Assembly: GCA_032716605.1 (NCBI GenBank)
Contig: CM064512.1
Coordinates: 24,119,810-24,183,809, forward strand
Direction: 5' to 3'
Length of the DNA: 64,000 bases
Origin: Paralithodes platypus
Taxonomy: Eukaryota; Arthropoda; Malacostraca; Decapoda; Lithodidae
The position numbers and the translations under genes are program-made. Numbering within the stretch: the first letter of the stretch is position 1; each line of letters opens with the position of its first letter. Positions 32,916-45,357 of this stretch are shown here, piece by piece. The notes beneath the pieces are model-generated. The model did not search any database. It was not told where the DNA came from and saw only the letters and a list, made by a program, of their open reading frames with translations.

Positions 32916-35900
32916 CACCAGAACCTACTCCCGTATTTAGAAAAGCCTCAAGCATCACAATTGCTTCCATCCAATGCAAAGAGAGACCAATGAATAAGTT
33001 CCCCCAACACCAGCATCATGGTAAACAAAGCCCCACTACCTGTGTGGGCCAACACGGGCCGCTCCCTCCAACCACGGGATAAAAAATGGCCGCTCCCTGC
33101 CCGATGTGAGAATTCCCTGCTCGAGACAAACCTAGACTACGATGAAGAAATGTTTATGCGACTACGGCATCAACCTCCTCAATTCCCGCATATTCATCCA
33201 GAGTATATCACCTACAACTACAACCACTAGGGGAATAAACAAAAACAATCTTCATATTCCCTCTCATAATAAATACATTCCATATTATAGGCCCCTAACG
33301 TGCTAAATACCTGTAGACATCCAAAACTGTAATTCAATTATCACTCATACATCAAAGCTTCTTCATCCATCCATCTAATTTTAATAAATAAAGAATGTGT
33401 TCACCTTTGTAACAATATATGTATTATAATTTTAAGAACCTTAATAACCTCAGCAATAATCAAAAACTATAATTCTCATGCCTCTCATATTCCGAAACGC
33501 CCCAACCAGACACCTGAATTAATTAAAACGGAACATTACCTGCCCGAGCCAAGAATTTGGAAGGCAAAGTTGAATCCACTTTCGGGTACCTCTCCTCTCG
33601 GGGCGAACGTGCTTAATAACTGGTAAATTCAACTCGCAGTATACTTCCGTAGGGGTTAGCCAGAATCACCTTAAAAAAAGTATCTACAAGCAGCTGTGTG
33701 TCAAGTGACCAGAAGAAGTGGTGTAGGCGAGCTAGAAGTGCATATTATAGTGAGAGCGTGTGAAGAGGACTTTCCCCCTGGTGTCAACAGGAGTGGACAA
33801 CGGACTCAGTCGCCACGTGTGACAAGATCTCTCATGGGCTCCTACTTCTATACTTCAAACAGACTAAGTGCCTCTCGTTCGATAAAGTGTTTTGATGATT
33901 ATTTGCGAAGGGTAATATAAGATATGTTAGTGTTCAATTTAACGTCATCTTAAAGATTATTTATTCTCTCCTTCGCCTAGCCATCGCCATTCGTTTTGAG
34001 AGAACAGAACAAATTCTATACGTGGGATTGATAGATATATAATTTTTGGGATATAGTTTCCTATATTCCGTATTAGAGCTATACATATATTCGTTCGGGA
34101 TATATACATGCACAATATACGTAAACTCCAGTGAACACTCAATCTGATCTTATTCTATGTGTTGTTATTAGCTGGGTACGCGATTGCATGTATAAGTGTT
34201 CACAGAAAGTGTTTATTTGTCAGTCTCTTAGTTAGACTATAAGATTATGCTTCCTAACTTCAAACCCAGTTTAAGCCTTGTTTGAGTTAATTATGAACTC
34301 CTGTCATTGTCACGTTGCGTTGACTTCTCCTCGGCGAGATCTTCAGCCCCGCATACAGGCTATTGTAATTATTCACTATCTCATTGAATTTATATTAATT
34401 ATTATGACTCTTTGAGTTAATTCAGGTTCTTATCTTCTATTCACTGCATTAATGTAAAAGTAATTCGCTTATCATTTGGTATCTTATTATTCATAAAATC
34501 TCAGTTCTGTTCATATGCTTCGCTTCGCAGTAACTAATATCTACCTTTTATCGGCTAATCCCCTCGTGGTTGCCAGTTTACCATCAGGATACCAATTATT
34601 GTTTTGAGACTAACCTCTCTGTGTTTATTTATAGTGTGATTTACATAGTAATCTTGTATACCTTTACTTGTACTTTTTAATGATTTCATGTTATCTATTC
34701 CTGTCAGTGTAATAAGCAGGAATATTCATATTTATTACATTACTATCATATGATGACATTGAGCTCATTTTATATAGATGAGACTCAATACAATTGTCTA
34801 TACTTGTACCCTAGCTATTAAAGAAATAAAACGTGTTTACCGAAACTGTGTATTCTGTGACATTGGTGATGATTGATATAAGATTTATGTATTAAAGTCA
34901 GTTGTGTTCCCGTTGAGTGTTTACAGTTCTGAGCTTTCCTATGGTGGAAATATCGAAAGATTATAAAGCGTGCTAAATTATAGCGTCGCATAACAATACT
35001 GTATATATATATATATCCACCAGAAGTACACGACGCAACTCGGTTTGCTTGTCTGCACTTTCTCAGGTACCTATTTCTCTCCACCGCCCCAAGTGTGATT
35101 GCTACCGGTGCTTTGTTGATTCGATGTCAAGCAACTCCCTCGCTTACGAAAGACAATCTTACTGCCATAAGTCGTGACATTTTGACATGGGCCATAGATC
35201 CAGTTGATGCATTCGAACATGATTAACATAACTGTTTTTGTTCCTACCATTTGAATCCTCGTTGTGACAAGTTATCCTTAACGACTAAACGATTGTTACC
35301 AATATAGCCAAACATGCTCGGTCTTATATAACTAATGGATCGCTTATTGATGGACTTCATCCCTCTACATCTTCTGACAGACCTTTATAACGTATGTCTC
35401 CATTGTAAGACGACTGTATGAACATTTAGAAAGGATATTGAGTGGCATAGAACTGTTTAGTGGCGCTTGTATTTATTGATGTTTTTCTTAAGCTGAAGAT
35501 AAATCGTTTGGGGTTACTCAGTACAAGAAAAAAGTCATCAGGAAATTATCTGGCCTGCTATGTTTGGCTGACCTCATGATCGACACAATTTTAACAAAGG
35601 GAATTGTTGAATCTCTAAGTTACTTCTCAGAAATATGTATATTATGCAGTAATTTTATTGGTCTGAGGTAATAACATCTATTACCGGTATATATAATTAG
35701 CCAATAGTATCATGGTTCTAATCTATAAACAATGATCTAAGTACTTAGTATTGTTTTATATGTTACGAACACTGCACATTGTGTCTATTTAATTTTACTA
35801 ACCAGACCGAATAATTGATGACACATAATATATTCAGATCAAAAAAATACTGATAACTCTTGCATAATCAATTGTTCGTCTGGGTAACTAGATTAATATA

Positions 35901-36040
35901 TGCTTCCAAAATAATTCCATAATAATTCTGAAGGCTGACTATTTAATCTTATTCAAAATATGAATAGCTCTGACCTGCTTTTACTGTACAGCCAGTACCA
36001 ACTAACCAAGGCCTAACTAAACCAATGACAATGTTGTTAC
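32916..36040. other. No gene seen; AT-rich spacer
   Basis: About 3 kb of AT-rich DNA. Small frames at 33018-33230 and 33696-33920 have no motif. A short (TA)n run is at about 35002-35016. Confidence 0.55.
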
Positions 36041-36044
36041 TTAA

Positions 36045-36234
36045 CCCTTTTGTTACCGGTGACGTATTTTGTATTTTATTTCAGCTACATCTAGACGAAG
36101 GATATATGGTAGCTAAAAGGATTAATTGAGATAGTGTATAGCTTTTTAATTGGTAGACGTCCTTCTCAACCTGAATATAATTGTCTAATATCAGCCAAAA
36201 TAAAGTGAAAAGGACGTTGCCGGTACAGAAGGGG
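36045..36234. mobile_element. TTAA-target MITE, family 3
   Basis: 190 bp bounded by TTAA at 36041-36044 and 36235-36238. Ends are CCCTTTTGTTACCGG and, read inward from the right, CCCCTTCTGTACCGG. Non-coding. Confidence 0.88.
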
Positions 36235-36238
36235 TTAA

Positions 36239-36580
36239 GGGTCACTAATTTGTTTTTTCTAGCCCCCTTCTTCCTCATGTTTAGGCCCATTAGTTCTCAG
36301 ATTTGTTGACGTTCGGACCATTAATTTGGCAACTTTAAGACCATTCGCCCGATTTTGTTGGCAATATTTATACTATTCGTGTTTTTTTAGCGGTTGTTTT
36401 TTCCTGGCGAGTGATACCGTGCCTGTAATTAATAAGGGTTCGGCCTTCAGCCGGGAGATTGTTCTACCGAAGAACGTAATATATCTATAAGGGGGATCTT
36501 GGGGATTTTCACACGAGTGGAATGTCATCAACAAACGATTAAGAAATAAGTTATGTGCATTTAAACGACGTTTGGGATCA

Positions 36581-36625
<45 letters not shown>

Positions 36626-36767
36626 GACATAAATTGAGATGCAGATTTAGAAGGATGGGAGGGAGTTCAGTATGTCAATGGTAGTTGAAATGGAGTTATC
36701 GATATCAAGGATGAACTATAATGTGGTTGCAAAAGGAAATTATTATTATGAGAGGATCTTTGTGTGT
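36239..36767. repeat. Spacer with (GA)n microsatellite
   Basis: A (GA)n tract spans 36585-36621. The rest is unremarkable and non-coding. Confidence 0.7.
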
Positions 36768-36771
36768 TTAA

Positions 36772-39700
36772 CCCTCCTGGCCCGGGCAGGCTCTCCTAAT
36801 GACGGAGCTCGTATCCGGGCGATCTGGCCGAATATCAACAAAAGTAAACTAAGGCTAATCTCGCTTAATATATGACCTACATTAATCAAACATATATAGA
36901 AATGAGCGCCTTACCTCCTGCGTAGAATGGCGTTGAGTAGAGCTCTCTAGCTCAACTGGTTCCGGAGTGATGGTGATGGAAGTGGAGGTAACTTTTGCCG
37001 CGTATTTACCTCGGCGCGTCCGAACACTCAACCGCGGCCCCGGCTACGACGCCCAGTTGCACTCGTCGCTCCACCCGCAATTATGCCAGGAAGCGATTTG
37101 ATAGTGTTTTATTGGTTATTCTGTCATTTATTATAGTTATTATGATATTTTCACTCAATAAAGTTATTTATATGAACTTATTTGTGTCTCTGTCACTTAT
37201 TACTTCGTTTTATTATTATTATTATTAGTGTCACTTTCACTGGACTTTGATAATTGGTAGTGTCATTTCCCCTTTTATGTATTGTTAGGTAAGCTAATAA
37301 TATATATAGTGTCACTGTCACTTATTCATATTGTTATGAAGGCACTTATTATTACTTGTGTGTGTCTCTTTCACTTATACTTAGTTTTATTATTATTATA
37401 CTGTCACTTTGACTGGCCTAGGCTTATTGAGTGTCATTTTCACTTATTTATTGTTAGAAATATATATTTTAGTGTCACTTTCACTTGTTCATATTGTTAT
37501 TGAAGGCACTTATTATTACTTATGTGTCCTTTTCACTTATACTTAGTTATATTATTATTCTTAGCCTACATTTGAGTGTCACTTTCACTGTTGTCACTTC
37601 CACTTCAAAAGTTTGTTAGAGTGTGGAAGTCGTTGAAGCAGGTGCCAGCACACAGTCCAACTTGACACTCGAGGCATTCCCAAGTGGTTTTTGTGGGTTT
37701 GCGGGGTCTGTGAGTTGTGTGGCTGCACACATGGCACCTCTTCTGACTCCTAACATTACTACCTGGTGCTTTGAAAGGAAGGGCGCTGAGCTGGTGCTTC
37801 CTGAAGAATTCAGCACACCCCGTTCTGTCAAGGTGGCCTGGTCCTTGTATTGGCCTGCCTGGTGTACCCGCATGTTTAGCCAGGAGCTCAAGTAGCACCT
37901 GCTTGTGGAACTTCCGCAGGGACTTGTACTTCTTGGCTCCTGGAGTCCTCAGACGGTAGATGTTGTAGGCATTGAGGATCGACATATCTACCGTATGCAG
38001 GATAAACTTCTTGTACCACCTGCAAGATGTTCACAGGCAGTCGATGAAGCCCATCTGCATGTCGGACTTGTCAACGAGGTGCATGTTGATGTTATAATCC
38101 AGGACAGCAGCTGGTTTTTGGACGGGGTTCTTGGTTGTTCGGTCCACCTTCCCTGTGGCGACCATCTGGGCCTTGTGGCATGTGGTGAGGAGGTTGACCT
38201 TGCGCTGGTCATGCCAATGGATGGAGAGGATGGGGCCACTCTTCTTGTGGAAGATGTCAGCCTTCTTCGTCTTGGTTGGGTAGCCTGGCATGCCCTTCCT
38301 TTTGCCCTTGACTGTGCCGACAGTTCCGGTCTTGCGGTCATGGAGGTATTTGGTCAGGAGAGGCGACGTGTAATAATTATCTGTGTAGAGGATGTGGTTA
38401 TTATTGAAGTGCCTCCCCATCATCTTCTTCACTACAGCGCCACCAAAACCAATGAGAGGGTCAGTCACAACTTCTCCAGCCTTGCCGCTGTAGACTATAA
38501 AGTCCAGCACATACCCCGTCAAGCAGTCGCAGAGGACGAAGAGCTTGATGCCGAAGCGGTGTTTCTTGGACGGGATATACTGTCGGAAGTGCAGCCTACC
38601 ACGGAACAGGACCAGAGACTCGTCGAGGCACATCTTCTGGAAAGGAATCAGGTATGTGGTGAACCGATGACGTATCATGTCATACAGCTTCCTGATCTTC
38701 CATAATGAGTCGGGAAGGTGGACTGCCATGTTGTTTGTCAGGTGGAGATAGGAGAGGATGTCGAAGTACCTGTCCCTGGACATGTATTTGCCAAATGATG
38801 GAGTCGTTATGATGTTGCCAGTAATCCAGTAGTCAGCCAGAACGTGCTTCCTTATATGAGTCATCAGCATTGTGAGTGCCAAGAACACATATAGTTCTGC
38901 CACAGTGAGAGCTCTCCATGCCACCATCTTGGCACTGGACTTCCTCCCAAGAAAGTTGGCACAGATAGCATGGTGGTGATTTGTCTCTTTGACGAGGTAT
39001 TCCATAACTTCATTGTCATAGAAGCCACAGAAAAGTTCACTAGGGGTAGCATCTGGGCCACAGGGATATGCTGGTGACACCCCAGAACCCATCTGTACCT
39101 CGTCAAAGGCAGGACAATCTGGCTCAAAATCAGCTCCATCTGTCCACACAAACAGGTCGGATGCTGATGCTCGAGGTCGTGCTGCAGCAGGCACACGCCC
39201 TGGACGCCCTGGCACACGCCCTTGGCCAGGCGGACGCCCAGGCGGACGCCCTGCACGCCCACGCCCAGGCTCAGGCTCAGGGGCAGCGGCGTCGGCAGGC
39301 TGACCACGTCCACGACCTCGCCCTCTCCCTCGATTTGTCGGCACATCCTCTTCCTCTTCCTGTTCCTGTTCCTGTTCCTCTTCAGGCGACGTCAGGTCAT
39401 CTGGGGCAATGTTGGGGTCGTCAGCATCCTCCTCAGGAGACAATTCTGGTGAAGAAGTGACCGGGCATCGGCGGTGTGGGGCGCGGGAGGCTGCGGGAGT
39501 GTCAAGAATGGGAGCCGAGGCCTCGGGAGTTGGGCTCCTTTTGCGGCGAGCCGAGGGCTTTTCAGCAGGAAATAATGCTCTGCGGTGTGTTGAGGCCTGT
39601 GGCACATCACCAATATCACTTGAAGAGGCCCTTTGGTCATCCTGAACGAGAGATGAAGGCGAGGGCTGTGGGTGACCCACGTGGCGTCCCGTGTCAAGGC

Positions 39701-40497
39701 GTCGGCACACTGGAATGCGGGTGGTTGCTAGGCCAGGGTCGGCGTCATTATCGCTATCTTCAGCTTCCCTATGCTTTTCTGCAGCTGCCCTGCGTGCTTT
39801 TTTAGCTGCACTTTTGATCAATGATTGTTTGTAGAAATATTTGCCCACTTTCAAGGGCGTACGGGCAGGCAAAGGGGAAAGTCCTGGGGTAGGGCTAGGG
39901 CTAGGCCTAGGCTGACCTAGCAAAGATGGCGAGGGGGTAGGCCTAGGTTCTAGCACACTGGGAAGCTCAATGGCACCTTCCTGAAACACTTCCACATCAG
40001 GATCATCACTACTGTCTCCCCCCTCAAATAAATCGTCATTATCGTCGTCTCCAAAGCCCACGAAATCGTCTTCACTTTCACTTATAAATTGTACCTTGTC
40101 CACCAAGCTTTCGCCACTGCTCTCTTCATCACTTTCAAAAAGTTGTCGCTGTATAGCGCTATCACTCAACAAACGCTTAACTTTATTTTGTTGAGCTCTC
40201 TTCTCGGTTGGAACAGGCGTTGAAGTTGCGAGTGGGGTAGCACTGGGGCCCGCGGGAGGTTGCAACGAATCGGACACGTCGGAAAACATTTTTTCAGTAT
40301 TACTCGCTATGGCGGCCACGTACGAACTGATAACACTAGTAGTTGAGGCTTGGTGGCGCTGCGGTCGTTCCTACCATGCCAAAATTGGCCGCGCAAATTT
40401 TGAAGCACGCTTTCAAGCACAAAGATTTTAAAATGACACCCGGGTTCCGGCCCTTTTGTTTTGGTGTCATTTTAAAATGACACCCGGGCTGGAAGGG
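36772..40497 (-). mobile_element. piggyBac element, autonomous-type
   Basis: 3.7 kb bounded by TTAA at 36768-36771 and 40498-40501. Ends read inward are CCCTCCTGGCCCGGGC and CCCTTCCAGCCCGGGT (12 of 16 match). The transposase lies on the minus strand. Near the 5' end AAAATGACACCCGGG occurs twice (about 40431 and 40474), and the inner part forms a perfect palindrome around TTTTAAAA (40462-40483). The 3' untranslated part (about 37130-37610) repeats GTGTCACTTTCACTT-like units. Confidence 0.94.
37605..40289 (-). pseudogene. piggyBac transposase, one premature stop
   Basis: From ATG at 40289 to 37605 the frame is continuous except for TGA at 38031-38033 (codon 753 of 895). The N-terminus is long, acidic and Ser-rich, with a Glu/Gln run, an RGRGRGRGRG stretch and RPP/GR repeats that recall AT-hooks. 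The DDE_Tnp_1_7 core follows: LDESLVLFRGR, YTDNYYTS, VDKSDMQ. The three catalytic Asp are about D556, D637 and D740; their spacings (81 and 103) are close to piggyBac's own. After the stop, WYKKFILHTVDMSILNAY and a Cys-rich C-terminal domain (CHVCSHTT...CLECQVGLC) are in the same frame. The enzyme cuts and pastes at TTAA. The TGA could be a CpG decay of CGA; without the Cys-rich end, activity is doubtful. Confidence 0.93.
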
Positions 40498-40501
40498 TTA
40501 A

Positions 40502-41110
40502 GCAATGAATCCAGTCATACACATAGCGACACACATAATCCTCACTCCCACACATTACATATGCATTAACACATTTATAAGGAGCATGGGAAAATACCGT
40601 TTGTTATTTTACGCAATGATTATTTAAACACTGAACCCATAGTTCCCTAAAGAACTATGAGGCAAATATTTGCGTACCATGGATAAAATATATTTGGATG
40701 GTGCCGGGGTGTTATGGATACATATTATTGGTATTATATAAATTCCTTCAATATATCTTTGGCCTAACTGAATAGATCATATGCTATCTATCTATCTATT
40801 TCCAGACGCCTTACTCGTCTTTACGAGGGTGGCCATACACAGAACGCCCCTAAGCAGACCTAACCCCTGTGAGAAGGACAATCCGTGCCAGTATATTGAA
40901 GAACTTACAGGATTGACCACTCAGCTTAGGGTCCGCCTGACTGTGAGGCATTCTATCTATCTAGATCATATGTAAGGGTGATATTTATTATAACCATGTT
41001 ATCAGTTCCGCCCAATTATATTTACACATAATAATACGTTAAACCACAATGATAGTGTTGGCGAGATATTTGTCTTCTCAACCTCATGCAACAACCATAC
41101 ATCGTCCCTA
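40502..41110. repeat. Spacer with TCTA-flanked dispersed repeat, copy 2
   Basis: At 40785-40970, after TATCTATCTATC, lies the uninterrupted version of the repeat at 19997-20545: CCAGACGCCTTACTCGTC, GTGAGAAGGACAATCC, CTTACAGGATTGACCAC, TTAGGGTCCGCC, then TCTATCTATC again. The rest is AT-rich and non-coding. Confidence 0.75.
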
Positions 41111-42552
41111 TCCATTGTTGGCACTTTCCACTGCCACCCCTTCCCTACCACCCTCCACACCCACCCATTGTTGACACTGTACACTGCCACCCCTTCACTC
41201 CCACCCTCCACACCCACCTATTATTGGCACTGTACACTGCCACCCCTTCCCTCCCACCTTCCACACCCACCCATTGCTGACACTGTCCACTGCCACCCCT
41301 TCCCTCTCACCTTCCACACCCACCCATTGTTGACACTGTCCACTGCCACCCCTTCCCTCCCACCCTCCACACCCACCCATTGTTGTTACTGTCCACTGCC
41401 ACCCCTTTCCTCCCACCTTCCACACCCATCCATTGTTGACACTGTCCACTTCCACCCCTTCCCTCCCACCTTCCACACCCACCCATTGTTGACGCTGTTC
41501 ACTGCCACCCCTTCCCTCCCACCCTCCATACCCACCCATTGTTGACACTGTCCAATGCCACCCCTTCGCTCCCACCTTCCACACCCACCCATTGTTGACA
41601 TTGTCCACTGCCACCCTTTCCTCCCACCTTTCACACCCACCCATTGTTGACACTGTTCACTGCCACCCCTCCCCTCCCTCCCTCCACACCCACCCATTGT
41701 TAACACTGTCCACTGCCACCCATCCCCTCCCACCTTCCACACACACCCATTGTTGACACTATCCACTGCCACCCCTCCTCTCCCACCTTCCACACCCACC
41801 CCTTGTTGACACTGTTCACTGCCACCCCTCCCCTCCCTCCACACCCCCCCATTGTTGACACTGTCCACTGCCACCCCTTCCCCCCCACCTTCTACACCCA
41901 CCCATTGTTGGCACTGTCCATTACCACCCCTTCCCTCCCACCTTCCACACCCACCCATTGTTGACACTGTTCACTGCCACCCCTCCCCTCCCTCCCTCCA
42001 CACCCACCCATTGTTGACACTGTCCACTGCCACCCCTCCCCTCCCACCTTCCACACCCACCCATTGTTGACACTGTCCACTGCCACTCCTCCCCTCCATC
42101 CCTCCACACCCACCCTTTGTTGACACTGCCCACTGCCACCCCTCCCCTTCCTCCCTCCACACCCACCCATTGTTGACACTGCCCACTGCCACCCCTTCCC
42201 TCCCTCCCTCCACACCCACTTATTGTTGGCACTGTCCACTGCCACCCCTTCCCTCCCACCTTCCACACCCACCCATTGTTGACACTGTCCACTGCCACCC
42301 CTTCCCTCCCTCCCTCCACACCCACCTATTGTTGGCACTGTCCACTGCCACCCCTTCCCTCCAACCTTCCACACCCACCCATTGTTGACACTGTCCACTG
42401 CCACTCCTACCCTCCCTCCCTCCACACGCACCTATTGTTGACACTGTCCACTGCCACCCCTCCCATCCTACCAATTGTTGACACTCTCCACTGCCACCCA
42501 TCCCCTCCCACCCTCCACACCCACCCATTGTTGACACTGTCCACTGCCACAT
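41111..42552 (+). repeat. 53-bp minisatellite, about 27 copies
   Basis: The consensus unit begins CATTGTTGACACTGTCCACT and continues with GCCACCCCTTCCCTCCCACC and TTCCACACCCACC. Units vary by point changes, and a few are shorter. The C-rich plus strand makes long frames on both strands. These are repeat artefacts because no unit carries a start context or domain. Confidence 0.95.
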
Positions 42553-42789
42553 CTTCCCTCCTTACAGCTCCATCTATTTGTTCGCACTTAATACTTACTC
42601 AACACTGTTATCATTTCATATTGTTTACTAGTAAGTTGTCATATTATCAGTGTGGTGCTCGGAACTGGTCCTACCTGTACAAACCTACCACACTGTTAAT
42701 CGGTTCTCTCACCTTGCCATATTTATCATTAGAATATTATATAACCTTTACCCCTCTACATATTATCTTTTTAGGTTAACCCTACTACC
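42553..42789. other. No gene seen
   Basis: Short AT-rich stretch between the minisatellite and the dispersed repeat; no motif found. Confidence 0.5.
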
Positions 42790-44043
42790 TACTGTATATA
42801 TCGTGTAAACCAGTGTATATAAAAGGTCTGTGTACATAAACATTCAAATAATAATGATATGCACAAACTCTACTTACAAAATGAAATACAAAAATGGGGA
42901 GAAAATACCATGCTGAAACAAAGCCCGCAAGACATTTGGAAATCAATTCAACTGGAATGACAAACGTTGTCCTATACTTGCTTCCTCCCGCTCTTACAAG
43001 ATTTATCTGGGGATTCTCTTCGATAGGTTTTCAATATAGCGCCTGAGTAGGCTATTTGGAGACGGTCGGTCCGAGAGAGAGAGAGAGCGAGAGAGAGAGA
43101 TTCAAACTGTCCTGTCAATCAGTTGAGAGGCTGGCAAAGTAAGATAAATACATCTAATGAGATTTCACCGTTCAATTGCTCTGATGTCTTGAGTTGCTCT
43201 CGGGTGGATTTTTCATCAATAGTCAAACACTTTTCACTACGCCTTCCTATGGCATCACCATGCATTCATAATCTAACTTTACAACCGTGTTCTGAACAGG
43301 TTTTGGCCGTGGAATACCTCAACATAAATCGTTTGATGACCAGCTAATAATATATTGCAATATTACTATATAGGTAAAGTTCTCCTATGGTGTTCATTAA
43401 CTCCATTTATCTTTATTAAAGTAATATGAAGAAACAAAACCAGTTCAGAAAAAATTACACAATATTCGGTATATAAGGTCCACCGTTCCTCGAGGTCTTC
43501 TATATCACCACCTGCTTAACCCCCTTAACCTGGACAATGCCTGAATGTGTAAACGGTCAACGTGTGCCTGGGCCTGTGAGGTACTAAGACTCTCCCACAT
43601 TGCCTTAAATATCCTAGCCTGCCATGAATATTATGTATGCAGTATTCTATGTAATCCTTTAGAAAAAAAGTTGCATTACACAGTTCAATTTAGTGTACGT
43701 AGGCTCAATTAGGTCCATGATTTATTTTTGTAGAGTGTACTAGTACAGTACATGACGATTTGCAACATAGGGTATGCAAAATGGCTACTACTGTTCAGAG
43801 GTTAACCTATAGTTGTCTCTATACACAGGAACCCAAGAGAAGTTATGAGGGAGGAACGTTGAGTGTGAGTTACTGTACTTACACAACAGGTATTGGGAGG
43901 GTTCATAAAACTAGTCGGTCAATATTGATTTAATTTACATTACACATTTGACGAAGTCCGATTGTATTTATTTGGAAACAAAATATACACAACAGTAAAT
44001 GGTAAATAACACAAGACACTTCCAGTAAACACATATACCTACT

Positions 44044-44092
<49 letters not shown>

Positions 44093-45330
44093 CATCACTT
44101 TTGCTGGTTGAAGACGACATGCAGAAAATGTTAACATAACCAACATGGGAAATAAATCATGAATATTTGACAATACACTCAGCAAAAACAAATTAGGTTC
44201 GTATCTAAATGTCTGAAAGGTAACTTGATTTCGTTTATGAAAATCCTTGTAATTACTGGGAACCCAAAGAATACTAAGACAAAGAAATGCATTTTTTTTT
44301 TTTTTTATCCTATATTAATTTTAACTTCCCACCTTTCGCTGCTAGGAAATGCAAATTGACTCCTGGTTTATTTATTACTAATACAAGCTGAACATGGGAT
44401 TCATGAAAGTGGACATTTAGGCAACAGTGACAGCAATAATACATATTTGTTTTCAGTTTGTATTAAACAGATATAAATAAATATATATATTCGGCTTATG
44501 TTTTCTATTTACGATGAATTACATGTACAGTATATTTACATATATTAAACAGTATGAAAAAAACATTAAAATGCACGTAACTGTATGTATAAATATTTTG
44601 TGTTGTAGTTTTTGCACTCATTTTTAAGAAAGTATTTAATTATTTACAAACTGAAAACAAAAATGTAATATTCTCAAGTGAATGATCACATTTATTTTCC
44701 TATAATTTGACCTTCTGCGTTTTTGTTTCGGTAGTTTAAATTACACACACTACACATGTACAGCATAGTATATGATCAACAATTGAAAACCTTCTTTATT
44801 AACATCATTGTTGAATGTAATCGAATACATCACATTAATGAAACTCCTCTGCTGAACTGCATAATTAATTGTGTTGATATTTATACATTATATTCATGAA
44901 GTCTGCATACACAATATTATTTAGGACTCTCACCGGTATTTTCAATAATACAGGTATTGTATATGTATCTCATTTCAGTCTAAATGTTGTATATTGGCCA
45001 CGCAAATTATTCAGTGCAGAGCTGAACATGGGAGGAGCGGGTCTTGGAGGTAGTAAACCCCCAAGGAAGTGGTCATACTATTAATAATATTTGTATATTT
45101 CGGCTCACTACACATTCGTTAGTCCAGAAAATATATTGTAGTATTGGTGTAATTACTATATAACTTGTATCAAAACTGATAGCCAACATTATGTAAGCAT
45201 AGTATTTCTAATATGTATTAATTATGTACAACACATGTGCCATATTGCACTCATAAGTTGTCTAATAATACTAGCATCAATATTTTTATTCGAAACATCT
45301 ATTAAACTATTTACAATATCTTTTAGATAA
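42790..45330 (-). repeat. Unidentified long dispersed repeat, copy 2 (inverted)
   Basis: Inverted counterpart of 30440-32440. Relative to that copy it has about 0.7 kb extra at about 43350-44090, ending in a (TA)n tract (44046-44091), and only about one 44-bp unit. Reading frames such as 43123-43347 and 44896-45084 are not kept in the other copy, which argues they are not genes. Confidence 0.85.
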
Positions 45331-45357
45331 TTGTAAGCTAAATTTTAAATTGATAGG

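Noticed and set aside
38864..39805. Long plus and minus frames overlapping the piggyBac transposase
   Set aside because: They are shadows of its GC-rich Pro/Arg/Glu-coding N-terminal half in other frames.
37605..40289. A domesticated host PGBD gene
   Set aside because: Terminal inverted repeats and TTAA flanks are still in place, so it is better called a transposon copy.
41002..42779. Long Gly/Trp/Val-rich (minus) and His/Pro/Cys-rich (plus) frames
   Set aside because: They are translations of the 53-bp minisatellite in several frames and strands, with no start context or domain.
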